A stretch of 64,000 bases of DNA from Volutella citrinella (lineage: Eukaryota; Ascomycota; Sordariomycetes; Hypocreales; Nectriaceae), in NCBI GenBank assembly GCA_034401135.1, contig JAWZSP010000008.1, forward strand, positions 3,038,001-3,102,000. The letters are read 5' to 3'. Below, in pieces: positions 23,235-33,826 of this stretch (positions are counted from its first letter, which is position 1; each line of letters opens with the position of its first letter). The notes beneath the pieces are model-generated. The model worked only from the letters and a program-made list of their open reading frames with translations, was not told the origin of the DNA and searched no databases. A program made the translations under genes and the position numbers.

Positions 23235-23275
23235 CCCCAGAGCGATCCCCAGTGTGATCCCCAGAGTGATCCCCA
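23235..23275 (+). repeat. 12-bp tandem repeat, about 3.4 units (CCCCAGAGYGAT)
   Basis: Units start at 23235, 23247 and 23259 with a partial unit at 23271: CCCCAGAGCGAT, CCCCAGTGTGAT, CCCCAGAGTGAT, CCCCA. Read on the minus strand this is a regular array of CTGGGGATCA-like sites about 140-180 bp upstream of the DUF3237-like gene. Each unit offers a GGGG core one helical turn apart. Confidence 0.85.
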
Positions 23276-23330
23276 ACTAGACCCACAGCTAACCCCACCA
23301 CCAGCCACAGTGCTAGGGCAACTCCCCAAC

Positions 23331-23350
23331 CCCGAAGCCGAAGCCGAAAC
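23331..23350 (+). promoter_or_regulatory. CCG array, three units (CCCGAAGCCGAAGCCGAAAC)
   Basis: CCG at 23332, 23338 and 23344, 235-255 bp upstream of the minus-strand DUF3237-like start. It has the same 6-bp period as the arrays at 13.27, 28.57, 31.51 and 37.96 kb. Confidence 0.6.
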
Positions 23351-23761
23351 AGCGTGACCTTGTGGCCCAGTACTTCCAAACCCGACTTCGAGTGTATGGA
23401 TGCCAGTAAGTTAGTCCGACACTACTCTCTGGTAGCGAATACGCAGCTGCAGGGCATCTGGCACAGGTGTCTGTGGTAGACCTACAATGAACCTGAGAGC
23501 ACTATTGAAGGAATGAAGTGATCGGGATGTGATGGATGTGAAGGGGTCGGCTACCCTAGGGTGTCTGCCTCTGACTCAAGAACGATACTTTAGAGTAACA
23601 TGGCTACGATGCATCACGTTGAATAACCAACATTTAGGTTCATAGTGTGTCATTTAAAAAAAAAACCAATTACACCCATTTCTTGTCATTTCTCAAGTCA
23701 AATGTGAGTAACCCTCTCAGCTTTGTGCTGGCCACTTTTCTGTTCTCACTAGTGTTGTTTT

Positions 23762-24333
23762 CTACCCCTTAAGTAACAAATATTTAGCTTTAGGCACTCC
23801 ATGGTTGGCAGCATGTATTTGAATCATGAAAAGAGGCATTAGGTGGCTGGGGTAGGCTGGGCTTACTGTATAAACGCGCACGCTTTGGAAGCGAGTGCTA
23901 CCATTCGACTCTTTGGCCGTCAAGTGACTAGCAAACGGGATTACCGACGTTTCCCCGCTCTCTTTGACCAACTTGAGAGTTCCGCATAGCAGTATTTCTG
24001 GTCCCTGGGCATCGTCGAAAAAGACGCGCTCTACGCGGTGCTCGCGCGAGGCGATACCATTCCAGGCATTGACGCGGCTGCTAGAAATCTCTTGGCCTTG
24101 TTAGCAGACCGCATTGTCACTGATGCAGCTGTGGGATTCTTACGGGCTGCACCTTCGAGCCTCCCAGCAGGTGTAAGCATGGAGGCGTCCGACGTAAAGA
24201 CGTCTGCTGCCATCTTGGGCCCGGCATCAGCCGCCTTGTCATCTGCAAGTTCGTAGAAACGACTGATGAGCTGCTTGATCTCGCCAGGGACACTTTGGAT
24301 GGGCCAAATAGTTTTTTCCGTTACGTAGCTCAT
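23762..24333 (-). CDS. SnoaL-like / NTF2-fold small protein
   Basis: Exon 1 is 24144-24333 (MSYVTEKTIWPIQSVPGEIK start). A 53-bp intron with GCTAAC branch follows, then an exon from 24090 down. If read to the stop at 23762 without another intron, the protein is 172 residues. The layout is that of a SnoaL/NTF2 cone fold: an N-terminal helix (IKQLISRFYELADDK), an early strand (FTSDASMLTPAGRLEGA), WNGIASREHRVERVFF, and a closing strand RFQSVRVYTV. A GTAAGC after VRVYT could be a further splice donor, so the C-terminus is uncertain. Fold relatives include cyclases, isomerases and dehydratases of polyketide and meroterpenoid pathways. It is divergent from the VOC dioxygenase, and the spacer carries a CGG repeat. 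Confidence 0.65.
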
Positions 24334-24470
24334 GTTGAAACACAATGGAGAAATGCGGCAGAGGTAATTGGGCAACTAAGTGACGGATGTCGCCGCAGTC
24401 TTGCTTGGGCATGGAGTGCCCTTTTCTTCGGTCTTAAGCCGAGATGCAAAGAAGAAGCGGCGTTTTGTTT

Positions 24471-24490
24471 GGTCGGCTTCGGTCGGCTTC
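24471..24490 (+). promoter_or_regulatory. Direct repeat (GGTCGGCTTC)2 between SnoaL-like and VOC genes
   Basis: A perfect 10-bp tandem duplication with CGG at 24474, 24480 and 24484. On the minus strand it reads GAAGCCGACCGAAGCCGAC, close to the array consensus. It sits about 140-160 bp from the SnoaL-like start and 155-170 bp from the VOC start. Confidence 0.55.
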
Positions 24491-24642
24491 AGTCCAAGTC
24501 CTCGCCCGTCACAACGCATGTTAGCCAATACCCCGCAGCATATGTATCGAGCTCTGTCCGACACCGATGCCTAGCTTGGCTGATACCGACGGGAACAACG
24601 TAATCACTCCTCTACTGTTTACTCCTCCATCCTGCATCCAAG

Positions 24643-25236
24643 ATGACCCAATTAATTCCAACCTACAACACGCCTAGTCCCGTCATGCCGCCTCAGAGCT
24701 TGGCACATGTCGTTCTTCGAACAGCAGACCTTGGCAAGATGCGCGACTTCTATACCCAGTTCGTTGGTGGCCGGGTGACTTACGGAAATGAAATGATTTC
24801 ATTCATCACATTTGATCATGAGCATCACAGAATTGCCCTCATCGGCATCCCGGATACCGCACCCAAGGCGAAGAATAGCTGCGGACTGGAGCATATCGCC
24901 TTCACCTTCTCGAGCCTGGCAGATCTTCTCAACGCCTATCTGCAGCGCAAGTCTCGCGGGATCGAACCGGTATGGTTTGTGAACCATGGCCCTACCACTA
25001 GCATCTATTACAAGGACCCCGATGGCAATATGCTGGAGACGCAGGTCGACAACTTTGAGACAGTTGAGGAAGCAACCGAGTTCATGCTGAGCGACGCGTT
25101 CAGTGAGAATCCGATCGGGACGGATTTTGATCCACAGGAGCTCATAGATGCTCTCAACAGCGGGGAACCTGAAGCAGAGCTCAAGAAGAGGCGCGAGATT
25201 GGCCCTCGTGGCATGCCGGATTTGGGTGCTATGTAA
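24643..25236 (+). CDS. VOC-superfamily (extradiol dioxygenase/glyoxalase-like) protein
   Basis: A single exon, 197 residues. A vicinal-oxygen-chelate fold is indicated by SLAHVVLRTADLGKMRDFYT at the start, then GLEHIAFTFSSL and a final strand with YYKDPDGNMLETQVD. The three metal-ligand positions expected of the superfamily are present: His in LAHVVL, His in GLEHIA and Glu in NMLETQ. The sequence resembles fungal proteins labelled biphenyl-2,3-diol 1,2-dioxygenase III-like, which would open a catechol ring beside the two hydroxyls. Other VOC activities such as isomerase or lyase cannot be excluded. The C-terminal tail (about 50 residues) is acidic. With the FAD aromatic hydroxylase at 29-31 kb it could form a hydroxylate-then-cleave pair. 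Confidence 0.85.
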   Translation: MTQLIPTYNTPSPVMPPQSLAHVVLRTADLGKMRDFYTQFVGGRVTYGNEMISFITFDHEHHRIALIGIPDTAPKAKNSCGLEHIAFTFSSLADLLNAYLQRKSRGIEPVWFVNHGPTTSIYYKDPDGNMLETQVDNFETVEEATEFMLSDAFSENPIGTDFDPQELIDALNSGEPEAELKKRREIGPRGMPDLGAM

Positions 25237-25535
25237 TGCCGAACTTCTGGGCTATACATGACATGATGAATTCAATTGGTGATAAGTACAGAAATGGGCG
25301 TCTATGCGTGATTCTTACTCTCGGAAGACTGCCTGCACTCTCATAATACATGATTCAGCACGTTTAATGACTCATGAGATGAATCTCACCAACACGTGAT
25401 TAGAACTAGTAGGGATTTACTACTTCGGAGGGACAAGAAACTAGACGAACTTCAAGCGAGGCGGCGATAACTGTCCCATCGAACACAAATGTTACCAGAA
25501 CTAATGAAAGGCCGAGTAATACTCTCGATAGCGAT

Positions 25536-28306
25536 TTAAATGTTTTCACTATCATCTATGGCCGCCATCGTCCAGGTTTGCATGCCAATGTTGCTCAATC
25601 CATTAAGCCAACACTCGGAAAGCATATCAGGGCCCTCTCCATATGACCCACCAGAGGGGAAGGAGTCGCGAAAATGAGAACACAGGCTCTCGTCTTGGCT
25701 TATAGTTTGAGGTACTGATTCCTGGGCATGTATATCGTCTTGAAACCCCGGTCTGTCGTTTGATGTCAACATCGCGTCAGGTGACAGCTGACCAAATGGT
25801 GTTTTGGGAAAAGACGGCGGGCTGCACAACTCAATGACTTCATCTTCGTCGTTGTCGTCGTCTTCTGGAGTGGACGTGGAGGCTATTTCGACAGCATTCA
25901 ACTGCTCAAGATTGTATCTGGGTGAGGGAAGCTGAGCTGAGAAGCTTTCTCCTCGAAGACGTGCTTCCAAACTCGCGAAAAGTGCCTGGTCTGGGGCTCG
26001 TCTCTTCCCTAGAATAATATCAATGGCGAGTGCTAGATGCAAGTACCTCGCAGCACTAGATTCAACTCGAGGGGAATCACTTGTGGCGCGGATGGATACA
26101 AGTAATGGCGACGAGGATTTTTCTTCGCTGACCTCGGCGATCATTGCTTTGACCCAGCTAGTGCCCTCGTATTGGCGCTCGTATATGTTCATGGCCTTGC
26201 GGAGAATGCTGAGCCTGTGCTTGGGGAGATCCAAGTCGAATACAACCGGCGACTGCGGAAGGGGCATGATCTCGACATCAAAGATATGCAGCAGGAGAGG
26301 CAAGGCAGTGCAGGAAACGGCACTGATCGGAAGCCATCGCGCCAATCCAAGCCTTAGCAAATTATCCAGACACTCGATGGTGCCCAGAGAGGCGTCCCAT
26401 AGAGCTGAATAGCTATTGCGTGGTAGTGTGGCGTTGGCGTAGTCTGTGTTCAATGGAGTACCCATGCTTATTAGATGCAGCTTGTAGTGGCCCAGGGCGA
26501 GCTTGGCCGAACTGGTAGCCGAAAGAGATCCGGTCAGCAAACTTGTCATCCATAGAAAGCTGATAGGATGGGCGCACTCACTAGTAGTAGATCTTCATCA
26601 GGGTACTGTAAAGAATGACTGAGTCATGATATCCATCGCTTTGGGATATTGCGGAGGGCGAAATGTTGAACTTGACGAGGCGTCTGTTCGCCTCTGTATG
26701 CCAAATCCGAAGGGCAGCTTCGCAGCTATGGAGAAGCTGCCAGTCTTTGATACTTAAATCGTTTCTCCCAAGCCTTTCTTCAACGGGGTAAGTCAAGGGA
26801 AGGATATCTGTGAGTACAATGCAAAGCTTCATGAGCAACTCAAAGACAACGGCCAAATGGAATTTGGTCCCGAGATCGTGAACCCTGCTTCGGTGGAACT
26901 CGTCAGAAAGATCATCAAGTCCAAGGCATGCATCAAGGCTAACATCAAACTGGTCACGGCCGATCTGGATGCTGCGGCGAGTCATTAGGCCAAGCATGCG
27001 GTCACGAAGAACGCAACACCACCACAACCGCCGGAGTGTGGATCGCTTGCGGGGTGACGCGTCCAGCTGCCGGTATCGATGAGCATCTGCGTCCCTAGCA
27101 TGCCCTATCGCGATTGTGAGCCATGGGGTCCTGGTCTTTTGCGGAATGTTTGAGCCAGGAAATGACCACGAGGCAAGGAGCAGAGCTGCCTGGGATCTGA
27201 TAATGTCGCATGACTCAGTGTCAAAGTCAAAGAGGACTTTAGCCCGCCCGTAGAAACATGCCCTGGCTTGTTGGGTGTTGTCAAACCCCAGTTGCTTCAG
27301 TGTTGACTGGGAGACAAACTGTGCAAAGTGCAAAGTTCAAAGTTAACAAGAATGCCAGTCTGGATGAAGTATGGGGATACTGACATTTGAGCATACGAAA
27401 AGAATGGATTGGAACACGAGTGGAGATACTTCATCTCCCTCGCCGCATTTTCCGGAGCAGTCGTAATAAGTATCACCAAAGTCTCCCTCGTTGAGTATAG
27501 GAAGGAGTGGGTGCATGTGAAGAAAGTACTGCTCAATGAATTCGTCAAGGTACTTTCGGGCGGGGATGTGTAGACAGCCTTGTATGACGAGAAACTCGAA
27601 TGTTTGACGTGGAAGGGCAGACAAGTTGCCAGCCTTCAGGAATGGATAAGTTGAGTACAGAACGTAAGGCGATGAAGCGCTGGGCCGAGGCTTGTCCTCC
27701 ATGCCACTCTTCTCAGCCCAACCATCGAGATCGATGATATGGGACCCGGTGAAGGGTTCCGACCCAGGTCTTAGGGTATTGCTTGTGTGAGATTTCGGCA
27801 ATGGCTCTGGCAGAGGCTTTGGGGAGGCGTTGGGGGACGACTGCAGAGCCTGCTGCTCGGAGCCATTCTGCCCGCGTGCATGCTGCGTCTCGCTTGGTGA
27901 TCGTTTGCTGACGTGGATCGTTTCTGCTATGGCTGCGATGCTCATGCTATGATTCTGATTGGTATTATCGGATGGGCCTGGTGCAGATGTCGATGTTTGC
28001 CTGGGTCTCGAGGTCCGCGGTGGCACGTTGTGATGTTTGATGCTGCAGAAACAATTGGTTAGCACCTTGTTCGAGGAACCATGGGCATGTCGTCCACAGG
28101 CTTAGTTACCGAAGTCTCTGCGGCTTCCTCTTTAGGACTTCACATTTGACTTCATCCAGTCGACAATTCATGCACGGACCGTCGACAGAAGGATGACATC
28201 TGACCTTGCGTGCACGGCATCTGAGGCAGGCGTTGGGAATGCGCTTGCGTACTGGTCGCTTTTGCGGAGCGCAGAGCACCACGGGCAGCTGTGCATCTTC
28301 CGACAT
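25536..28306 (-). CDS. Zn(II)2Cys6 transcription factor, CTF1-like
   Basis: Minus-strand, at least four exons. The first (about 28114-28306) holds the zinc cluster ACLRCRARKVRCHPS with CMNC and a final Cys. A 60-bp-class intron leads to IKHHNVPPR. The next exon carries a Ser/Pro-rich linker, SALPRQTFEFLVIQGCLHIP and the start of the middle domain. Further exons near 26588-27310 and 25536-26540 complete fungal_trans (LWWCCVLRDRMLGLMTRRS) and an acidic C-terminal tail. Total is roughly 800 residues. It is paralogous to the regulator at 1.4-4.2 kb. The position inside the cluster and a three-unit CCG array in its own promoter make it the best candidate for the pathway-specific regulator, possibly self-regulated. 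This is inference. Confidence 0.87.
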
Positions 28307-28931
28307 TGCGCAGAGGGCAAGAATGGCGCTGATGTCAATGCCGGGCTTCTCTGAACAAGATGTGGTGTTGCAATACTATCAGTTGGGAGCCGAAATGAGT
28401 CGTCTCTAGATTAGGGCCGACAGAGTGGGTTTCTTGAATCCAGGTATGATAATGGTAAATGGTCAGGTTGGTGCGTGTTAGCCGCCGTTCAAGACTTGGG
28501 TGTTTTCCCCAGTTGTTCGCGCAGGTCGCATGCGGTGCGAGAAAACAGGCCCCCTCCAGTTCTGAGCCCGAACCCGAGCCCGGTTGGCGTATCGACTAGT
28601 GCCGTCCCTACCCCGGACCCGACATGCCCAATGCGGGGGGAACCCTGGCTGTGAAGCCAGCAAGTGGCCGAATAAATCGCATGGAGTGGATAACGCACAG
28701 GAATCTGCTGGTCCCTGATAGGTTTGTCGCCGCTTCTGTGTCAGGGGCTTCTCGCCATTGTCGCTGCCATCCTGAGCTGCTACGTTTGTGCTTGCCGGTG
28801 TCTCTACTCTTTAATCGCTAGTGGTAGGCTCTCGTTTCTTGGTAGCCAAACTGCATGTTGGGAGGAAACGTAGAAGGCATTTAGAGAACACATCAAGGAT
28901 AGTATTGAAGCTCACAGTACATTCTTCGGAC
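28307..28931. other. Promoter region of the second CTF1-like gene
   Basis: No gene recognised. It contains the CCG array at 28564-28583 and the 3' flank of the minus-strand FAD monooxygenase. Confidence 0.6.
28564..28583 (+). promoter_or_regulatory. CCG array, three units (GAGCCCGAACCCGAGCCCGG)
   Basis: CCG at 28568, 28574 and 28580, 260-280 bp upstream of the Zn2Cys6 regulator start at 28306. Confidence 0.6.
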
Positions 28932-30848
28932 CTAATGCTGGAAGACACCCATCTTATCCAAGACAAAGTCATCCACTTGAGTGATTTGCTTTTCAGTGGT
29001 GCCGAATGACTGTCCCTTCTCTGCTGTCTTGATGCCTTCAGGCTGCACTTGCAACTCAAGTCTGCCGGTCACAGTCTGAAGCACTCTTTCAGCAGCCGCA
29101 GCCGAGTCCAGTCCATCACCCCTCCAAGCAACGTGATGGTCTGGTCGTACAAGAACAAGCTTGCGCTGGTACAGTTCCTTTGCATGTCGCTCATGTGCGA
29201 GAGCGACCTGGGTCACCGTAACACCAAGTCGTTCTGTAGCTGAACCGAGGAGCTGCTGCCCAACTTCTTCGTTGCTAAAGACAAGTAAACACCAATTCTT
29301 GCCAAAGAGGTCGAAAATTGCCTTGCCGTCGCTTAGGAAGACGTGTGGTGCTCGGCTGCCCGGCCAGGTCGAAGGCACATAGTGTCGTGGATTCCACGCA
29401 GGCTGCTCACCGTCGCTGTCTTGCCGGCTGATGACGCAAGATTCGTATCGGTAGCCCATTTCAATACCAAAGTCCTTGTTCTCTCCGTCATTCTTCTGGT
29501 AGTGCTCATGAACCTGACCCCGAAGGCGTCTCCCTGCTTCGCTGTCCTCATCCAGAAGACGGGGATCGTTGCCATCCAAGATATCCTTCAGCTTGAGATG
29601 CACATCGAAGTGAACTCCAGAGTGAACAACATTGCGGACTGCCACTGGCTTCCGCTCTTCCTCGTAAGACTTAAGTAGCCCGACCCCAGATTGCTGATTG
29701 ATGACTGAGGCAAGCTTCCAGCCCAAGTCAAAGGCGTCGCCGATGCCCATGTTCATACCATAGCCACCAGTGGGGATATTTTGATGGGCTGCATCACCAG
29801 CCAGAAACACGCGAAGCTTTGGGCTGGCCCAGGTCCTCGCCACCGCAATGTTGGGCCTCCAGATGGAGCGGACTAGGATCTCATCGATCTTGATTGTGTA
29901 GCCGCCGTACAAACCGCCCAGGACTCGATAGACGGCCTCCTCGGAGCCGATCTTTTCTGGTTCCGCATCAAGGGGCATAAACAAGTGAGTAGTCCAAGTA
30001 TCCTTTTCGTCCTGCGCAATGATGCATGCCTCAAATCCTCCAGATTCGCCAAGCAGGAAAATATGCCAGAACCTTCCTTGCTTGTGGAGGCGTGTCAGGT
30101 CTCGAGACTTGAAATGGACCAGTAGTGCGCATGACGGCCTATTCTCAGGTGTGATTAGTAGGTTGAACTCCGAGCACAATCGAGTGTATCTGTGGACTTG
30201 AGCTTACACCGGCTTGATATCCAAGGGCAAGTGTAGAGACTTGCGAACCCGGCTCGATCCGCCATCGCAGCCGGCGACGTACTCGGAGCGCCAGACTCCG
30301 GTTTCTCCGGTGTCTGAGTTCTTCGTCACAGTGATGACGTGATCTTCCTGTTCCTCCACCGATTCCACCTTGAAACCGTAACGGAGGTCGATGAGCGGAT
30401 CTACATCGCACTTTGCCTTAAGCCACCTCTCAAAGATGGCCTGTGAGATGCGTTGCCAGGGCTCCAAGGGCATAGTGCCATCATTGGTCTCATTGATTTG
30501 TTTCTGGAACTTGTCGACGCCGGGTAGCTGCCAAGAGGTGACACAGGACGAGGCCGAGAGGCCAGTGGAAATCAGGACGTTCTGGTCAATGTCGGCAGGG
30601 ACGCCCTGCTTGCGTAGATCATCCGCCAGATGAAGCCTTCTGAAAAGCTCCATCGACCGCGCGTTGGTAAGGTCCATTTTCGGCCAACTAGTGGTTGTCT
30701 TGTTTCTCTCGAAAAGGATTGACTTGACTCCATAAAAGGACAACACCGTGGCGAGGATCAGTCCAACAGGGCCACCGCCAGCAATCAGGACCGTTCCCGA
30801 AGGTAGCTGCTGGACCATTCCGCTAGTGTTTGGCTGGCTAACAACCAT
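28932..30848 (-). CDS. FAD-dependent aromatic hydroxylase (PheA/TfdB family)
   Basis: Two exons (30208-30848 and 28932-30138) give 615 residues. All three flavin-site motifs of the family are visible: GGGPVGL near residue 25, the DG motif (AGCDGGSSRVRKSL), and the GD motif (FLAGDAAHQNIPTGGYGMN). The C-terminal part, about 170 residues, has the thioredoxin-like extension of phenol-hydroxylase-type enzymes. It would hydroxylate a phenol or similar ring with NAD(P)H and O2. There is no signal peptide, so it is probably cytosolic. A TGGGGTA (30861-30867) lies directly before the start codon. The long spacer to E1-beta holds a six-unit CCG array, which could serve both genes. Confidence 0.92.
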
Positions 30849-32174
30849 CTTGGCTCGTGTTGGGGTACAAAGACAATGGCGTTACACAGTTGGTGAAGAA
30901 CAAGTGTACTGAGTGTGTCGGTGAAACTTTGCTTGGTGCAGGAAGCGTGCCAACGTGACTTTTAATGAGAGCATGAGAGGTCATGTAGCCCGTCGCCCAA
31001 CACCTACTCAGCCTCGGACGAAAGCTTGCGCAAGCCGTGGGCAGTGGGATGACCTGGATGAAATTTGGGGCACCTCGGAAACCAATCCGGTGTGCGGATC
31101 ACGGATTGGCCCCCCGAGTGACAGAGAGAAGCGCACGCTGCGCCAATGACCGTGCCATTGCTGCGGGTGCTGGCGAGAATAACAAGATGCTACGCGATAT
31201 GTGCCTACGGCTATTTGGTATTCTATCTGCGCTGGCCGAGGCCGTGGGATCTCTATCAAGAGCAGCATTTTAGTTGGTACGGCATTGGTTAACTACCGGT
31301 AGGGCTGTTAGGCCCGTTCAGGTTCCTTCAACTCTCCCAAAGTTGTGTAGAGTATACACCGGCTTGCGTTGTGGAAACTAGCTCTAATGTGTTCTCACCA
31401 AGTGTGGCTAAGTGTAAATTGCCCATCAGCAAGCTTCAGCTGGCGCGTTTAGCCATGTGTGAGTTGTGTACCTTGTAATGGTGGGCAGCCCTTTCAACTC
31501 CGGCTTCAGCCCGAACCCGAACCCGCGACCCCGAAGCCGAGCCCGCAAAGCCTAGGCTCCACCCGCTTTGAACCCGGAGGCTTCAAACACCCCTACCAAT
31601 CCTGGGTCCAAAACTCCCCCCCCCCTCCCCAGGATCCAGGTCATTCACTCGGTCTAGTTCGATTGATCTGCCCTAGTGAACAGGGTCAGGGCGCAGCCAC
31701 CACGGCTTAACGCGAAACTTCATGTAACCGTGTCTGGGGCTGGGGATATTGTACTTCGGGCGCTTTGGGCGGCCCCCCTTTCGTCCTCCTGCAGTGTGAA
31801 AGATGCCGAGGCATGCGAAGTCCTCGAACTTGGACCTGCCACCTCGTACCAGGCCTTCGGTAGCGGCTACACACGGTTTTATCCATGATGACTCTATCCA
31901 TCCCGACCTGGGCCGCCAGTCTCCGCACCTCGCTCTATGTTCGGCTTGTCAAGGGACTGCTCACGCTAGTCCTGTAGGCAAGCTCATGATCTGAAGGAAG
32001 GCTGGCCCCACACTTGGGCGTCTGCTTTGGGACAGCTTTTCTTTTGTGCCTTGATGAGTCTTGGATAATCCCAAAGCCTCCAAGTCTTGACTGTACTGAT
32101 CGCGGATTGGCATATGAACTTGAAGTTTTCAGTGCAACTACGGGATTTTCCAGCTCCAACACCTTACGTCAACA
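30849..32174. other. Long spacer between hydroxylase and E1-beta
   Basis: About 1.3 kb without a recognisable gene. It contains TGGGGTA at 30861, a C-rich run near 31617-31637, and the six-CCG array at 31510-31546. Overlapping frames on both strands in 31.4-32.2 kb have no domain and are composition-driven. Confidence 0.6.
31510..31546 (+). promoter_or_regulatory. Six-CCG array between FAD hydroxylase and E1-beta
   Basis: CCG occurs at 31511, 31517, 31523, 31531, 31537 and 31543: two blocks of three at 6-bp period, separated by 8 bp. It is the longest array in the window. It lies about 660 bp from the hydroxylase start and 630 bp from the E1-beta start. Confidence 0.65.
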
Positions 32175-33406
32175 ATGGCGGCCCGCTTGCGATTCCCGAG
32201 AGGCCGGATAGGCAACATCAGGTACTATTCTTCTACCGGTTCTCAACCAACTACGCGTAGACTGAACTTACCAACAAATTTTGCGACCACGCCGATATTG
32301 CATCATGACAGGGACTCTCTGCTCCAGTCCTCGGAGCTGCCCGGAAGTGGTCCATCGACAAGGTTGAATCTGTTCCAGGCCGTCAATTCGGCCCTTCAGA
32401 CTGCACTGAAGACATCGAACCGAGTCCTGTGTTTTGGCGAAGACGTTGGCTTCGGCGGGGTCTTCAGATGTACGACTGGTCTCCAAGAGGAATTCGGCAC
32501 GGATCGCGTCTTCAACACCCCAATTACTGAACAAGGCATTGTGGGCACCGCCATTGGCATGGCTGCAGAGGGCATGAAGCCAGTCGTTGAGATCCAGTTC
32601 GCCGACTACGTCTTCCCCGCCTTTGACCAGATCGTCAACGAGGCAGCCAAGTTCCGCTACCGAGAAGGCACAACTGGTGCGAACTTGGGTGGCCTGGTTA
32701 TCCGGATGCCTTGTGGAGGCGTTGGTCACGGCGCTTTGTGAGCTTCGCCAACCACCCCCGTCCTGCGACAAGTAATGAACTGACATTTACCAGATATCAC
32801 ACCCAATCACCCGAGGCCCTCTTCTGCCATGTTCCTGGATTCCGAGTCGTCGTCCCCCGGTCCCCGTCACAAGCAAAGGGGCTCCTTCTATCTGCGATAT
32901 TGGAATCTCCCGATCCAGTTATTTTCATGGAGCCCAAGATCTTATACAGAGCTGCGGCAGAAGAAGTCTTCGATGAACTTTACACTCTTCCAATAGGCAA
33001 GGCTGAGATTGTGAAGCCCGGCAAAGACCTCACAATAATCTCCTACGGACGGCCCTTGTACACCTGCTACGATGCAATTAAAGCGGCAGAGGCGAAACAC
33101 CCGGGTCTCCAAGTCGAACTCATTGACCTTCGTACTATATACCCATGGGACAGACAGACAGTACTAGAGAGCGTCAGACGGACTGGGAGAGCCATGATCG
33201 TGCACGAGAGCATGGTCAACTATGGCGTGGGCTCGGAGCTAGCCGCAACAATCCAGGAACAAGCTCTGTACAGTCTCAAGGCTCCTGTGCGTAGGATCGC
33301 CGGATGGACTACCCACACTGGACTGACGTATGAGAAGTACATCTTTCCAGATGTTGCCAGTATGCATCCCACCAACGCTTCGATAACAATAACATTTGAT
33401 GACTGA
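32175..33406 (+). CDS. 2-oxoacid dehydrogenase E1 beta subunit (branched-chain type)
   Basis: Two exons (32175-32737 and 32794-33406) give 391 residues. The first ~25 residues ([20 protein letters not shown]) are Arg-rich without acids, a typical mitochondrial targeting sequence. [30 protein letters not shown] and [19 protein letters not shown] are hallmarks of BCKDH E1-beta rather than pyruvate dehydrogenase. [14 protein letters not shown] follows the splice. It pairs with E1-alpha to form the thiamine-diphosphate E1 that decarboxylates 2-oxo acids and passes the acyl group to E2. It converges on E1-alpha. No defect is seen. The length matches the family. Confidence 0.95.
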
Positions 33407-33826
33407 CACAGCACATAGGAATCTACGATGGAATACTGGAACTTATTGACACCGAGGAATAGAGGGGGATGACTTGGTGTCTCGTAATAGATAGATTTGG
33501 TAATTCAATTTCGTTGCCTCCAATCGAGCGCCTAGCAACAGTCGAAGCCGTGGTGTTATTGTAAATTGGTCATTCTCTTGCCCTTCCGCTCCTTTCTCTT
33601 CTCCCTGCAGTAAGATGAAATAATTGGTATCGCCGACTAAGTAAGCAAATGGCGGGCAACCTGGCCACTTCTGAAGCGATGATGGTGGGTGGACGGTAGT
33701 TAGCCATCATGGCCTCAGCAGCTGCCTCACTCAGTTTGGAGCCTGTCTCACTTCTAGCTTGGACAATTCAGGCTGTTTTAGTGCAAAACTTCCAATCACA
33801 TTCTATCTCTAGAAATAACAGAATAT
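33407..33826. other. Intergenic, convergent ends of E1-beta and E1-alpha
   Basis: 420 bp between two stop codons. Nothing further is seen; presumably 3' untranslated regions. Confidence 0.6.

Noticed and set aside
22939..23379. Longer 146-residue start for the DUF3237-like gene
   Set aside because: The extra N-terminus is the translation of the 12-bp tandem repeat and CCG array; the fold starts at MASYLKLT.
24031..24375. SnoaL-like exon read through to a stop at 24031
   Set aside because: A canonical 53-bp intron with GCTAAC branch restores the family pattern, so the unspliced frame was dropped.
31459..32211. Overlapping Pro/Arg-rich frames in the hydroxylase/E1-beta spacer
   Set aside because: They are translations of the CCG array and C-rich run with no domain on either strand.
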